Program-made: the position numbers and the translations under genes
Notes under the pieces: model-generated
What the model saw: only the letters and a program-made list of their open reading frames with translations
What the model was told of the DNA's origin: nothing
Databases searched by the model: none
From: Progne subis subis
Taxonomy: Eukaryota > Chordata > Aves > Passeriformes > Hirundinidae
DNA length: 64,000 nt
Assembly (NCBI GenBank): GCA_022316685.1
Contig: JAKJHU010000180.1
Span: forward strand, 124,001 to 188,000
Direction: 5' to 3'
Shown: positions 12,300 through 22,475 of the stretch, one piece after another
Position numbering within the stretch: position 1 is the first letter of the stretch
Layout of the letters: every line of letters begins with the position of its first letter

Positions 12300-12560
12300 T
12301 GTCCTAGGACTTGACCCCGGGGCAGCGCCTGCTCGGGCTGGAGCAGCTCCCAGGAGGGTGGGGGGCCGCAGGGCGCACGCCCCTCTCCCCGCTTAACCCC
12401 TCCGCTCCTCTGACCCGGCGCCCGCCGCCCTCCTCCTCCCGGGGCACTCGGGCTCGTCCCGGGAGCGTGACGGAGAAGAAAGACGGAGCACCGAGGGGCT
12501 GTCGCAGGAGGGCTCCGCGCAGCACGGCCAGAGGAGCAGCGGGATCTCCGAGCAGGGGAT
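12300..12560. promoter_or_regulatory. Small CpG island
   Basis: About 260 bp of GC- and CpG-rich sequence, flanked by AT-richer DNA about 2.2 kb upstream of the main island. No donor as good as those in the two larger islands was seen. Function unknown. Confidence 0.3.
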
Positions 12561-14178
12561 GTTTGGTTTGTGTTAACTACCCAGACAGATGCACTTCGGC
12601 ATGTTTGCCTTTATGGGATCCATATGTTGTCATGGGAAATTAGAGGACAGCGGCGCAGAGCTCGAATTCACGATGCGAGCGCGGGGACAACATCCATGGC
12701 TGCAGCCCGCGCCCGTCCCTGTGGAGGTGCCTATTTCTGGAGCATCCAAGTCACTCGTTTGCTCCCCAACTTCCCCACGCGTTTCCTTTTGCTTTGCTCT
12801 GCAAAAAGTGTGGCCACAGGCAGCACCCGCAGCCTGGGCCACCACATCCACAGCCTCAGGGGAAAAGAGGCACTTCTCCAAGTTATCCCAAGTGCTAAAG
12901 ACAAGGGTTACTTTATTCCTCAACTTCTTCCTCAACCCACGTTTGGTTCACGTTCAGCAAGAACAACAGCTACAAATTACATGCACCTTCCCAGGCAGCG
13001 CACCAAGCAGCCCCGAAAAATTCTGATTCCCACAGGGCTCCATGGTTTGGGGCTTGGTTGGTTTTTGTTCAGTATGTTTTTCTTAATTTTTTTTTTGCCT
13101 TTTTTTTTTTTTTAAGAGTTTGCGGAGGGGGGTTTGTTTTTGTTTTGGTGGGGGTCTTTTGGTTTTCTTTTCTGGTTTTGTTTTTTCTTAAAGATGAGTA
13201 CATTAACAATTACTCCATAAAACCAGACAGACATGTAATCAAGCAGGGACTGACAGATTTTTAAGGGCAGCCTTTACATGCAAACTGATCCCCCTCTGGA
13301 GTCAATCTGACCGCCTGGACACACATCCAGCACGCCTGGGTCACTGGGCACACCAGGGCTGCAGGTACAACATCCACAGAGCTGTGGCACCTATCTAACC
13401 CTGAGCCTTAAAACCTGCGACTTTCTCCCAAACACAAGACACTTCCAGCAATGCATCAACAGTACAGTCAAATTCCTGTTCACCCGTGCTCTTCCTTCAC
13501 CCCCTTCCCACTTAAAGGGACTTGTCAAAATTCCAAATGTCAACCCCCACAGTAAGAAACAGGGAAAGCTCAAGACATTTCATTATAATAAGTACTAACA
13601 AACATGCAGTTTATTACCTTGCAGTATAAAATACATGTACATTAAGGTTCTCCCAAATGGAAAAACTGACCGCAACTGCATTCCTTGTTCAGAGCTATGA
13701 AACAAACCAGGAAGATAATTATTTGAGTTATTATGAAAATTAAAAAAAAAAAAAAAAAACAAAAAAACCACCAAAAACACAGAAAAGAGAGGAAAAAAAA
13801 AAGGTTTTAAAAAAGGCAAAAAAAGAAGCTTCTTTAGATTTTCAAGACATGATTTAATTCAGATTCATTTCTGCTAATAGTAAAAGTAGCCTCTTATAGA
13901 AAGATGAGAAAAAAAAAAAAGCATATTCCTGAAGCCTGGATAGAGGCTCTTTTCTGGTTCACCTCCTCCTAAAATTCAAATCCCATGTTCCCAGCGATCA
14001 TCTACATTTCTCACTAGGGCTGGAATGGGGAGGGACAAGCTCCTGAAAGTAAAAATTTTAAATAATAATCGGACACGGACCCAAGCAGAAAGTGAAAAAC
14101 ATTACCGTTAGGCTAGAGAAATATTTATTTAATCAAAGCAGAGGTTCTGGTGGGACTGGAGGAATGTTGCATCCTCTC

Positions 14179-14179
<1 letters not shown>
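12561..14179. other. No gene seen; A- and T-rich simple stretches
   Basis: T-rich and TG-rich low-complexity sequence (about 13,070-13,190) and an A18 run at 13742-13759 with further A-rich sequence to 13,810. The rest is unique. Several open frames here are translations of the homopolymers. Confidence 0.5.
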
Positions 14180-14229
<50 letters not shown>

Positions 14230-14262
14230 AGAGAGAGAAAAAAAAAAAAAAAAAAAAAAAAA
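14180..14262. repeat. Very long poly-A tract (A48, spacer, A25)
   Basis: An uninterrupted run of 48 A (14180-14227), a short GA-rich spacer and a second run of 25 A (14238-14262). The sequence stays purine-only to about 14,320. No retroposed gene or SINE was recognised in front of it. Exact run lengths are error-prone in assemblies. Confidence 0.9.
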
Positions 14263-15004
14263 GGGGGAAAAAAAAAGGAGGGGGTGGGGGGGGAGAAAAG
14301 AGAAAGCAAGAAAGAAAAAAGGCAGAGGCACAGCCGCCTCCTGGAGTTCCCCATTGTCCGGGGCTATAGAGAGCCCCAGAATGGCATTAAACTCACAAAA
14401 GGCACATTGTGCGGGGGACAAAAAAAGCCCCTTCTTCTACAATAACTTTTAGCTTCTTATTTTTAGAAAATGACAAAGCTGTTGCCAGCGATGGCTGGTG
14501 AAACCTGTAGCCCGGCTCCCAGCGCGGCCGGCCGCGGCCGCATTGATCCGCCGGCCCGCTCGGAGCGGCGGCCGCCAAGTTTGAACGGGGCCGGGCTGCG
14601 CCGCGGGGATGCCGCGGGCGGCGGCGGCTGGGCCGGCGCGCAAAGTTGCGCTCGCCGCCGGACGCAACTTTCCCGGCGGCTCCCGGGGAAACTTCGGCGG
14701 CGGCGGGGGTCGGCCCGCCCCGGCTCGGCCCCGCCCGGGGCGCGGGGGCAGGTGGCCCCGCGGAGGTCCCGCCGCCGCGGAGCGGTGCGGAGCCGCCGGC
14801 CGGCCCCGCGCCCCCTGCCCTGCCCGGCGCGGCGCTGCGCGGGCAGGGCGCGGAGCGGGGCAGCGCGGCGGGGCGCGGAGCGGGGCCGGGCCCCCCCGCC
14901 GCGGGCTGGGGGCCGGCCGCTTGCCCCAAGTTTCGGTGCGGCGCCGCCGCCGCCGCGCTCCCCCCGCCCGCTCCTGCGCGCTCGCTCCCTCCCCCGCCGC
15001 CTGG

Positions 15005-15150
15005 GCTGAATCTTATTGATCCAGAAGGTGGCTAATTAGCCCTTCCCGTCGTGCCTGGGTAATGAGGCACATGCGCACTGCACTAATCAGCCATTTTTTG
15101 CAGGAAACTAATTAGCAGAATAAAGATCCAAAGAGTTTTTTTTCTTCCCA
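15005..15150. promoter_or_regulatory. AT-rich promoter-proximal block with twin CTAATTAGC sites
   Basis: CTAATTAGC occurs at 15032-15040 and again at 15108-15116. Between them lie TAATGA (15060), an NRF1-like ATGCGCA (15071), CTAATCAG (15083-15090) and a YY1-like GCCATTTT (15090). A TATA-like AATAAAGAT follows near 15119. The sharp drop in GC inside a CpG island and the repeated homeodomain cores suggest a core regulatory element. Factor identities are guesses from motif resemblance. Confidence 0.5.
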
Positions 15151-15329
15151 ATCATCAGATCTGAGTCCGGGCGCTTCCTGCTCCGGCGACCGCCAGCCCC
15201 GCCGCCCGCTCCGCGCCCGCCGCCCGCTCCGCTCCGCGCCCGCCGCTCCGCCCCGACCCGCCGCCGCCGCTGCTGCTGCCGCCGCCCGCGGCCCCCTCTC
15301 TCCGGGGGGCTGCAAACTCCCCGACAACG

Positions 15330-15503
15330 ATGCTGCTGCTGGGCAGCGGCGGCGGCGGCGGCGGCTCCCGCTCGGCTCCGGCTGCTGCCCCCGGCTCCCG
15401 CTGCTGCTGCCCCGGGCCCCTCCGCGGAGCCCCGCGCTCCTGCCGCCGCAGCCGCCGCAGCCTGCATGGGATCTGTAGCCCCCGCGCCGCCGCCCGGGAT
15501 TAA
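15330..15503 (+). promoter_or_regulatory. Upstream ORF 1 in candidate exon 1 (57 codons)
   Basis: An ATG with A at -3 opens a 57-codon frame closed by TAA at 15501-15503, wholly inside candidate exon 1. The product would start MLLLGSGGGGGG, then be Ala/Pro-rich with a CCC motif and several arginines. No known domain. If exon 1 is transcribed from upstream of 15330, this frame should lower initiation at the main ATG. It may simply reflect low stop density in GC-rich DNA. Confidence 0.4.
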
Positions 15504-15534
15504 AAGCGCCGCCGCCGCCGGAGCAAGCGACCGC
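15466..15534 (+). promoter_or_regulatory. Upstream ORF 2, exon 1 part (23 codons, continues in exon 2)
   Basis: ATG at 15466 (T at -3, G at +4) reads 23 complete codons to the last base before the donor. Joined to the acceptor at 56124, it continues in the same frame for 19 codons to TGA at 56181-56183. That makes a 42-residue spliced uORF overlapping the main ATG by 14 nt. It merges with the exon 2 uORF starting at 56145. Depends on the exon 1 assignment. Confidence 0.4.
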
Positions 15535-16260
15535 GTAAGTGGCAACTTTTCTGCCCTGTCCCCCGCTCGGGCTCCTCCTGCTCGGGGCGCCCGGGCTGCT
15601 TTGCATGGGGCTGGTCCGGCCCCCCCCCCCCCCTTCCCGTCCGCTCCCACCCACCGCCCCGGATCCCCCAGCAAACTTTGTGCCGCTCGCCGTCCCGGAG
15701 CCCCGCCGCCGCCGCCGGGGACGCGCAGGTGCCGGCGCCGCGGGGGCCGCTACGCGCCCGCGGAACCCCCCCGCCCCGCCCGCCGGCCATGGCCGCGGGG
15801 CGCGCAGCGAGCGCGGCGCCCGCCCGGCCGCTTTGTGCGCGGCGGGGCCGGCGGCGGGGGCCCGGCCTCGCGCGGAGCCCGCGCCCCCCGGGACCCCGCC
15901 GGGCCGCGACCGCTCCGCGCCGGGGACGCGCCGGAAAACAAAGGGGCGAAGAAAGTGCCGAAAACTGCCCCGGCGGCGGCGGGCCCGGCCCCGCGGAGCC
16001 CCGCGCCCCCGCGGCCCGCACGGCCTGGCCGCGCACCGTAACGGCGATTCTTGTTCCCCGCGGGCGGCTCGGTGCGGGAGCGCGGCGGGGGCGGGCGGCA
16101 CCGCAGGCCGAGCCCGCTCGGGGCCGAGGTTAATGACTCGGGGCTGCATCGCCCGGCGCTTATCGCGCTGCGCGAAACGCGGGTCGCTGTCGGTCCCCGC
16201 CGGGACCCGCCGCGCTCGGGTTCCCGCTGCCGCACGCACCCTCCGAGGGGAGCGTGTGTC

Positions 16261-16276
16261 TGTGTGTGTGTGTGTA
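16261..16276. repeat. (TG)8 microsatellite
   Basis: An uninterrupted TG dinucleotide run just past the 3' edge of the main CpG island. Confidence 0.9.
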
Positions 16277-16374
16277 TATCTGACCTGGCTGTGCACGGCG
16301 TGCGTGGGTGCCACGCACACGCGGGATTCGGACTGTGAATTATTTATAATTTGGGTTGCGTTTGTGTCTTTGTC

Positions 16375-16459
16375 TTTTTTTTTTTTTTTTTTCCAGTTTC
16401 TCTTGCGGGCCCCCCCCCCCCCCCTTTAAAAAAAAAAAAAAGAAAAGAAAAGAAACAAA
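16375..16459. repeat. Homopolymer cluster T18 / C15 / A14
   Basis: T18 (16375-16392), C15 (16410-16424) and A14 (16428-16441) lie within 70 bp, followed by an (AAAAG)-like stretch. A separate G14 run lies at 16929-16942. Such tracts can form non-B DNA and are also common assembly error sites. Confidence 0.9.
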
Positions 16460-16942
16460 CAAAAATTGGTTCCGAGCAAGGTCTGTTTCTTTCTCCCGCT
16501 GTGCTTGGAGCTGCTCTCGGTATGTCCTGGACTCTCACGCAGCCGTGTCCCCTCTGTGCCGGCTGTCTGTCTTTCTCCTCTTCTTGCTCCTGTTTAATAT
16601 GGAGCAATTTTCTGGAGACTCGGTGACTCCCTCCTTAGGGTCACATTGAGTTCGAATACGACTGAAGGTGCAGGAATCCTGCAACGGAGGAAATAAGAGA
16701 ATAGAGAAAATGGGGTCAAGTTGGCTGCTTAGAGGCCAAAACTCCCATAGCTGCCTTTAAAAATATATGTATAATATTTGGCTTTCCTCGCTGTATTACG
16801 GATTGCAGCTTCCCCTTTCAGGTATTTTCCTTACAGCTTAAAGCCCTTGCTTCCTTTTGCGTCCCCCCACACCCTCCCCTTGTTAGGGGAGAAAGGAGGG
16901 GAGGAGGGAAAATAAAAGGAAAAGAAATGGGGGGGGGGGGGG

Positions 16943-17440
16943 AGAGAGGGTAAAAAATAAAACCCATTGAGTTTAGGCAAATAAGGTTTGGTCTCCGTAT
17001 CCTATTACAAAGCACTTTGAATATGCAAGACATCACACAAGACCAGTTATTCCAGTTACGACAAACTTAAAAAGAGAAAAAAGCGAGGCATGTTTAGATT
17101 GTAATTTGTTAGAGCAAGATCCGTATTTAAAATTCCGTCTTTTAATATTTATTTTTTTCTTGCCTTGCTTTATATCCAGCCTTTTCTGATGTCTGGGTTG
17201 GGTTTTTGTTTTGGGGGTTTGTTTTTTTTGGGGTTTTTGCATTATTATTATTAAAATCTTTCCATCGAGTTTAGGAAGACCGCTGCGAGCAACACATTTT
17301 CTGTATTTTTGTTCCTGTATCTCGGAGGAGAGTTGGCAGGGATTCTGTGGTTTGCAGTTACACAATATGTTATCATGTTTTTAATCACTAAATCATTGCA
17401 GTGGTTATAGATTTACAGTCTTAGGGTATTACCGAGCGGC
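16943..17440. promoter_or_regulatory. AT-rich intron 1 block, possible enhancer
   Basis: Low CpG, with ATTGTAATTTGTT, TTTAATATTTATTT, TTAATCACTAAATC and ATCATTGCAGTGG. It lies between two CpG-rich segments. No open frame of interest. Regulatory role is a guess from composition and motif density. Confidence 0.25.
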
Positions 17441-17760
17441 GCAGCGCAGCCCGTGTGTGCGGGGACATACGAGAGCATGCCGTTAACATGCTCGTGAACT
17501 TTGCTTTTAAATCATTTCCCGGCCGAGCCGCGGCAGAGTGCGGAGCCAGCGTTTTGGCATCACCCCTCCACGCACTTGAGGAAAGTTTGTGCAACCCTCC
17601 CGGCAGGGCAGGAGCTCCGATGGGCGTCGTGCGCGCCCCGTGCTGCGGCGCTGGCGGTAAGCGGCGGGTCAGGGGGTGCGAGGGGCGGCCGGTGGGCCGG
17701 GGCCGCCGCCTGCGTGGCCGGGGGGATCAGGCCGCCCCACCGGCCGCCCTCTGCTCCCGT
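17441..17760. promoter_or_regulatory. Intron 1 CpG island
   Basis: GC- and CpG-rich segment about 1.9 kb downstream of the exon 1 donor. A donor-like GGCG|GTAAGC lies near 17655, so it could hold an alternative first exon. No direct evidence of transcription. Confidence 0.35.
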
Positions 17761-17806
17761 TCCCCCCTTTATTATGTAACAGAGCCCTCGGCAGCATTAA
17801 AAATTC

Positions 17807-17846
17807 AGCATTACAAGCTGATTGTAATGCTCCCTCATTAGGGAGC
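17807..17846. other. Two overlapping perfect hairpins
   Basis: Stem 1 pairs AGCATTACAA (17807-17816) with TTGTAATGCT (17822-17831) around a 5-nt loop. Stem 2 pairs GCTCCCT (17829-17835) with AGGGAGC (17840-17846) around loop CATT. The stems share three bases (17829-17831), so they are mutually exclusive at full length. Not like a miRNA precursor (too short). Confidence 0.8.
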
Positions 17847-20360
17847 GCAGTCTGGTCCGGCGCTGGGCGAAGACGGAGTGTGGCTTTTCGGCTGCCGCAG
17901 CAGCGGGAGCCGAGGAGCAGCCGGGAGGGGGGTGAGGGGGTATCCCAGGCCCCCGACAGCAGGATCACGCTGGGATCCCCACCGCCGTGAAGCGCCGGCC
18001 CTGCGGCCAGGCCCAGGGCTCGCCGGGCTTCTGCTCTGCCGCCGGTCGAGGGCTTTCCCCTGTGCGGCTGCCTGAGCTGCCTCCTGCCCCGCTCCGCAGG
18101 CTGCCTTCAACTGGAACAAAAGCAAAGAAAAGGCACATTAGAGGGGAGTGAAATTCTGCATCTGGCCCCAGAAGTTGCTTTGCTGTATTTGTATTTTTTT
18201 TCTCCTCCTCTTTTCTTTTTAACACGGTCATTCTGGGAACAGAGGGCAGCAGGAAGTTGGCTCCAGCCCCTCTCCTGCGCAGCGGTGCCGGCCGCAGCAG
18301 CACTGGTTCCTTTGCTGCAGAGCCTCCGGACCCTCCCTCCCACCCTGCCGCTGCCTTTTGTTCCCACAGGACCGAGCCAAGGTGCCGCTTGGCAGGCCGA
18401 GGCGGTGCGGGCGGCCCCGTGTGCCCGGCACCATCGCCTGGCCTTGTCGTGGTCGCAGTCGCGCCGGGGCCCGGCAGTGGCTGCTCTGACAAAAGCGGAG
18501 GCGTGTGTCCCTCTTTCACCGCTCTGCGTTGACCCCCGCCCTGGTTGCTGTCGGTGTCGTGCCAGAGGCCAGGAGCGGCAGATTTGCTTTGGGCCTGGCC
18601 AGCGGTTGAATGGCTTCAGCGGGAATCGCTGAATCCCAAACTGATGGACGCGCAGCTGGCTGCGTCAGCTTCCCTGTTAACACCTCCTTCCGCTTTCCAA
18701 AATAACAGAAATACCAGTAATAATAATAAAAAAAATGTTGCGCGGAGAAGCAGAAGAAGGACTGGTGGGCTTTTGCATCAACTTTATTCACTTGCTGTGT
18801 TTTGTTCTGCGGGAGCTTGATCCCTCGTGGGAGCAGTCTCCCTGACGGTGTTGCTTTCTCGTCTGCGGTGGAGAGTTTTTGGCAACCATCTTCTGTGGGT
18901 GCTGGTGGCGGCGTGCGCCGGCCCTGCCGGGGCCGGAGGTGTGTTTGCGCCGCAGAGATCGATCCCGGAGGGACAGGCTTGGGAGAGGCCGAGCGTTTCA
19001 CAGCTCCCGCATCCCTTCATCAGAGCGCGGCCGAGGTTTGGCCTTTGTGTGCTTTGGGGGCCGTGTACCAGCGGGTGCGTCCGGCTGGCAGGAGAAGCGG
19101 GCTGTGAACAAAGCCGGGTCGTGACGGGTCCCTCCAGCCCGGCACGTGCTGGACCCCTGTGCCGCTTGTGGGCTCCTGCAGCTGATGACTGTGGGGGCTT
19201 CGGCCTGGGAGAGGCCCCCGGGGCCGCAGCAGGTGCCTGTGGGGGCTGTCCCCGCTGCGCTGCTCCTGTTCTCTAAGGGTGGGTCATCCCCCACGCCGTC
19301 TGGGAGCCCTGGGGGAAGCTGTCCATCCCTGGGGAGATGCGGGGGGGACAAGAGAGAGGAACTCCTCTCTGGGGAGCGGGGCTGCCCTTCTCTCCTCCCT
19401 CCCTCCTCGACAGCCAGAATTCAGGCTGGGTGTCCGGCGCATGGCGGTGGTGGCGGGGCTGTCGAGGGCTGTCGTGGCAGGAGAGTGGGAATCAAAACAT
19501 CTGTGCGCAGGCCTGGGCGCCGCAGCCTCTAATGGTTTTGACGGAGCTGTTGTGGTCTGTTGTCTGGAAAATCTGCATTCTGCGCCGTGCCCGAGGGGGC
19601 CGCGGCACCGCAGACCGTGGCGGTACCTAAATATAACCGCCTTGCGCTGAGGGGTGAGGTGAGGGCAGCGGGAGCAGGCCGCCCGCTCGCCTTCTGCTTT
19701 GTCTCTGATCTGCGATTCAGGCATTTTTGTTTGCTCCCGAGGTTGGATTTGTGTGTAGGCAGGGATTGGAGAAATAGATAAATTCCAGCTAGTTTTAAAA
19801 AAACCAAACAAACAAACAGCAGAACAGGGTGGGTGAGTCGGGTTTCCCTTGTTGCCGGCAGCGGTCCTGCTGCTGGGTTGGGGATCCCACCAGCCCTGGC
19901 CACCCCTGTGTTCCTCGTTCCTCTCAGCGATGCTCCGGGTCTCGCTGAGGTCTCGTGCCGGCAAGAAGCCAGAGCTTCCAGTGCTTCCTTGGTGGCTGTT
20001 CTGGACAGACGTGTCCATCTGTCGGTGCGAGAGGTGGGTGCTCGTCACCACAGCAACTGCTGGCTGTGCGCGGGTACGAGCGCCAGGTGTGTACTGTGTG
20101 TATGTGTCAGAGGTGGCTGCGAGCACACTCCAAGTTTGTCCCCACACGAAATTATTTTTTGGCTGGGGATGTCAGGAAGGAAGTTCAAGACAGGCCGCTG
20201 CTGGTGGTGGCTGCCACCATGTTCCAGGCACTGCTGAAGTGGAGGGACAGTGGCGTGATAGCGGGTGCTGCTGGCAGGCTGCGGCCACCCGGCTTTGCCC
20301 TTGAGTTTGCTGCTGGGAGAGACACTTGGCTGTTGATTGTAATTTCATTATGTCACAAGT
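17847..20360. other. GC-rich CpG shore of intron 1, no exon recognised
   Basis: Moderately CpG-rich sequence with many overlapping open frames on both strands, none with family resemblance. A short AT-rich TAATAATAATAAA patch lies at about 18718-18731. Confidence 0.45.
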
Positions 20361-22364
20361 GCCAAACATGCCTCTCGCTATGAAAAGGCAAAGAGGACCG
20401 GCAGCATTTTTCTTTTTTCCCCCCAGAAAACAAACATTTCACAGTGTTCTGAACTGTGTGGTGCGTGTTACCGTTGAACGTGAGGATGCTGGCCCTTTGG
20501 TAACCAGGCATTCAGGTATTAAATCCAGTGAGGGCCGAGCTGTGCGGGTTCCTTGGCTTGGCAGTGATGCTGGAGCAGACAGTGTGCCTGGCAGCTCTGG
20601 TGAAAGGTTTTTTTCCCATCCTCCACCTGCCCCGATATCTGAGAGAAGCGGATCCTGCAGGGCCTGTAATGCATTAGCTCCTAGGGTTTATTTTCATGGC
20701 CCAAGCGTGCCTGCTGAAGCATTGGGTCCCTGCCCAGGGAAAGGTGGGAGCTGTACCCAAACTCTCAGGTCCCAACAGCAGCGTACCCTGTGTCCTGCCT
20801 TGGGCTGACCTCGGGCTCCCAGCCACACTTTCCTGGCTGGTGGCAGCCTGGCTCCAAAATGGCTGGTTGGCTTAGCTGGGCAGCAAGAGGTTTAACCCTC
20901 CTTCCATGCTGCCACCGGCTGCCCTATGCGGAGAGACCGACGCTCGGCGCGGAGTTCAGCGCGCAAATGGAATTGCTGATGGTAACGTGGCAGTGATGCG
21001 CTCAATCCCGCTAGGTCGGGCGCTGGGTTTCCTGAGTGACTGTGACGTCTGGCGGTGTGCTCAGAGGGTTTTGGTCTTCTTGCTATAATGGAGTTGAGTG
21101 AAGAAGGGGGAGGCGAGGAGGGTGCAGAGGCACAGCTAGCTGAGCCGCAATCAGGTGCGTGTTGTTTGAGATGATGCAGAATCCGGGCCTTCTTCCCCAG
21201 GGTGTGTTTGCTGAGGTACCATGCTGTGAGAAAGCATGTCAGCAGGCCTGAAGGTCGGTTCAGGAGACTGAGCAGGGGAAGTGCACGGACCTGCTTGGTG
21301 TCTGAGGCACAGGTTTGAGAGCTGCAGAGCTTGCAGACCGGCCCTGCTCCTGCAGTGTGAAGGTATTCTGGATTCACGCTGTGCACGGCAGCTTGTGCAT
21401 TTCAGCTGTACCTCTGGTGTTACAGACAGAGGCTGGTGCCCAGCCCCTCAGATGCCTGGAAAGCAGAGCTGGGGCTCTGCTGTGCTGGGGTGCAGGAGGT
21501 TCCTGCAGGACAGCTGCGGAGGTGATGCTGCCGGGCTGCGGTTCCCGGGGCGTGCAGTGCCGGCTGTCAGTGCCAGTGCAGGAGCTGGTCTCGGCTGAGC
21601 TGTGGCAGCGTGCTGGTGGCCGCTGGAGTGGCACCGCTGGGTGGTCTTTGCTCCTGGTGCTGTCCCCCGACCGGGCTGAGGTTGCTTTGTGCCGTGTGGG
21701 TGCGCGAAGGCCGGGGAGCGGAGGGCAGCCGGCTGCCACGTCCCCAGTGTCCTTGTGCGGTTCCCACCGCAGCCCCTGACTGTGCCAGACAGAACTGTAG
21801 ATGTCAGGCTTTGCACAGAAAGGAGAGCGGGGAGGGAGGGCGAGGAGGAGGCACAAGCGCGCAGCAGCAGGGCTGTGAGGTTCAAATTAACCTTCTGCTT
21901 TGTTGGTGTCGGAGTGAGGCGCCCCGGCCGCCAGCACGGTGCGGGCCCGTTGTCATTCATCCTCAGCTACGTGGAGAAGCAGGGCCGGGAGCAGGGCGTC
22001 CCTGCCCAGGGCTGCTGGGGAACACCGCGTGCCCAGGACAGTGTTGGGCCCAGGCACTGGAGGTGAAGGCGCTTGGTGGCACTCAGGGACTGGCAGGGCT
22101 CACCGTGTCCCTGGGGTGCCGCAGTCAGCGCCTTCGCAGCTGGCTTTGAGGAATGACTGCTCTGGCATTTCTTCTGGAAGCTGGGTCTGCGGCGCCCAGA
22201 TATGTGCTCCTACACAGCTACTTCAGATGGCAGAGCCTAAATTTCTCCTCTTTAATTTTCTCCTGTTAATTTTGTCTCTTTTAGTCTTACATACTTCCTT
22301 CCCCAGTTCCTTTCTTCTTGCTGTTTTTCATCTTCCATAGAGACAGTTAAAAGCAGCTTAACAC
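20361..22364. other. Intron 1 sequence, nothing recognised
   Basis: Moderate-GC unique sequence. Long open frames on both strands overlap one another and show no domain. Confidence 0.5.
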
Positions 22365-22475
22365 CGTGAGCTTGTTTGGAAGTCAAAAGATCCATTTCAG
22401 CTCTGACGCTGACTTTGGGCAAGACACCAAGTCTTTGCCTCAGCTGGAGGATGAAATGGGATGATGCGTAGTTCA
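22365..22475 (+). repeat. Ancient MIR-like SINE remnant
   Basis: It follows the MIR core on the plus strand: CAGCTCTGACGCTGACTTTG, GGGCAAGACACCAAGTCTTT, GCCTCAGCTGGAGGATGAAA, TGGGATGATG. Diverged throughout but in the right order and spacing. Confidence 0.6.

Larger units (their letters stand above)
15120..15534 (+). other. ZFHX3: Candidate ZFHX3 non-coding exon 1 (3' end at donor 15534)
   Basis: In known vertebrate ZFHX3 genes a GC-rich 5' UTR exon lies far upstream of the coding exon. Here the strongest candidate is inside the main CpG island: a CG-trinucleotide-rich block followed by CGC|GTAAGT, with GT at 15535-15536. It is rich in GGC and CTG repeats and contains two upstream ATGs (15330 and 15466). 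The transcription start cannot be read from sequence, so the left edge is only a guess placed at the AT-to-GC transition. Other first exons may exist, including at the 4.7-5.6 kb island. Confidence 0.55.
14500..16250. promoter_or_regulatory. ZFHX3: Main CpG island, presumed ZFHX3 promoter
   Basis: About 1.75 kb of very high GC with dense CpG, interrupted by one AT-rich block (about 15,000-15,150). It contains GC-box-like runs, CG-trinucleotide repeats and a C14 run at 15620-15633. It is the largest CpG island in the window and the only one containing a good donor in a CG-trinucleotide-rich 5' UTR-like exon. Long open frames on both strands here reflect low stop-codon frequency rather than genes. 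Confidence 0.75.

Noticed and set aside
14092..14452. Poly-Lys and poly-Phe frames
   Set aside because: Translations of the poly-A tract.
15112..16320. 402-codon minus-strand frame in the CpG island
   Set aside because: Arg/Gly/Ala/Pro-rich translation of CG-rich DNA with few stop codons; overlapping frames on both strands look the same.
17807..17846. Possible miRNA precursor
   Set aside because: Stems of 10 and 7 bp are far too short for a miRNA hairpin.
19284..20147. 287-codon minus-strand frame in the CpG shore
   Set aside because: Low-stop GC-rich sequence, no domain, overlapped by open frames in other phases.
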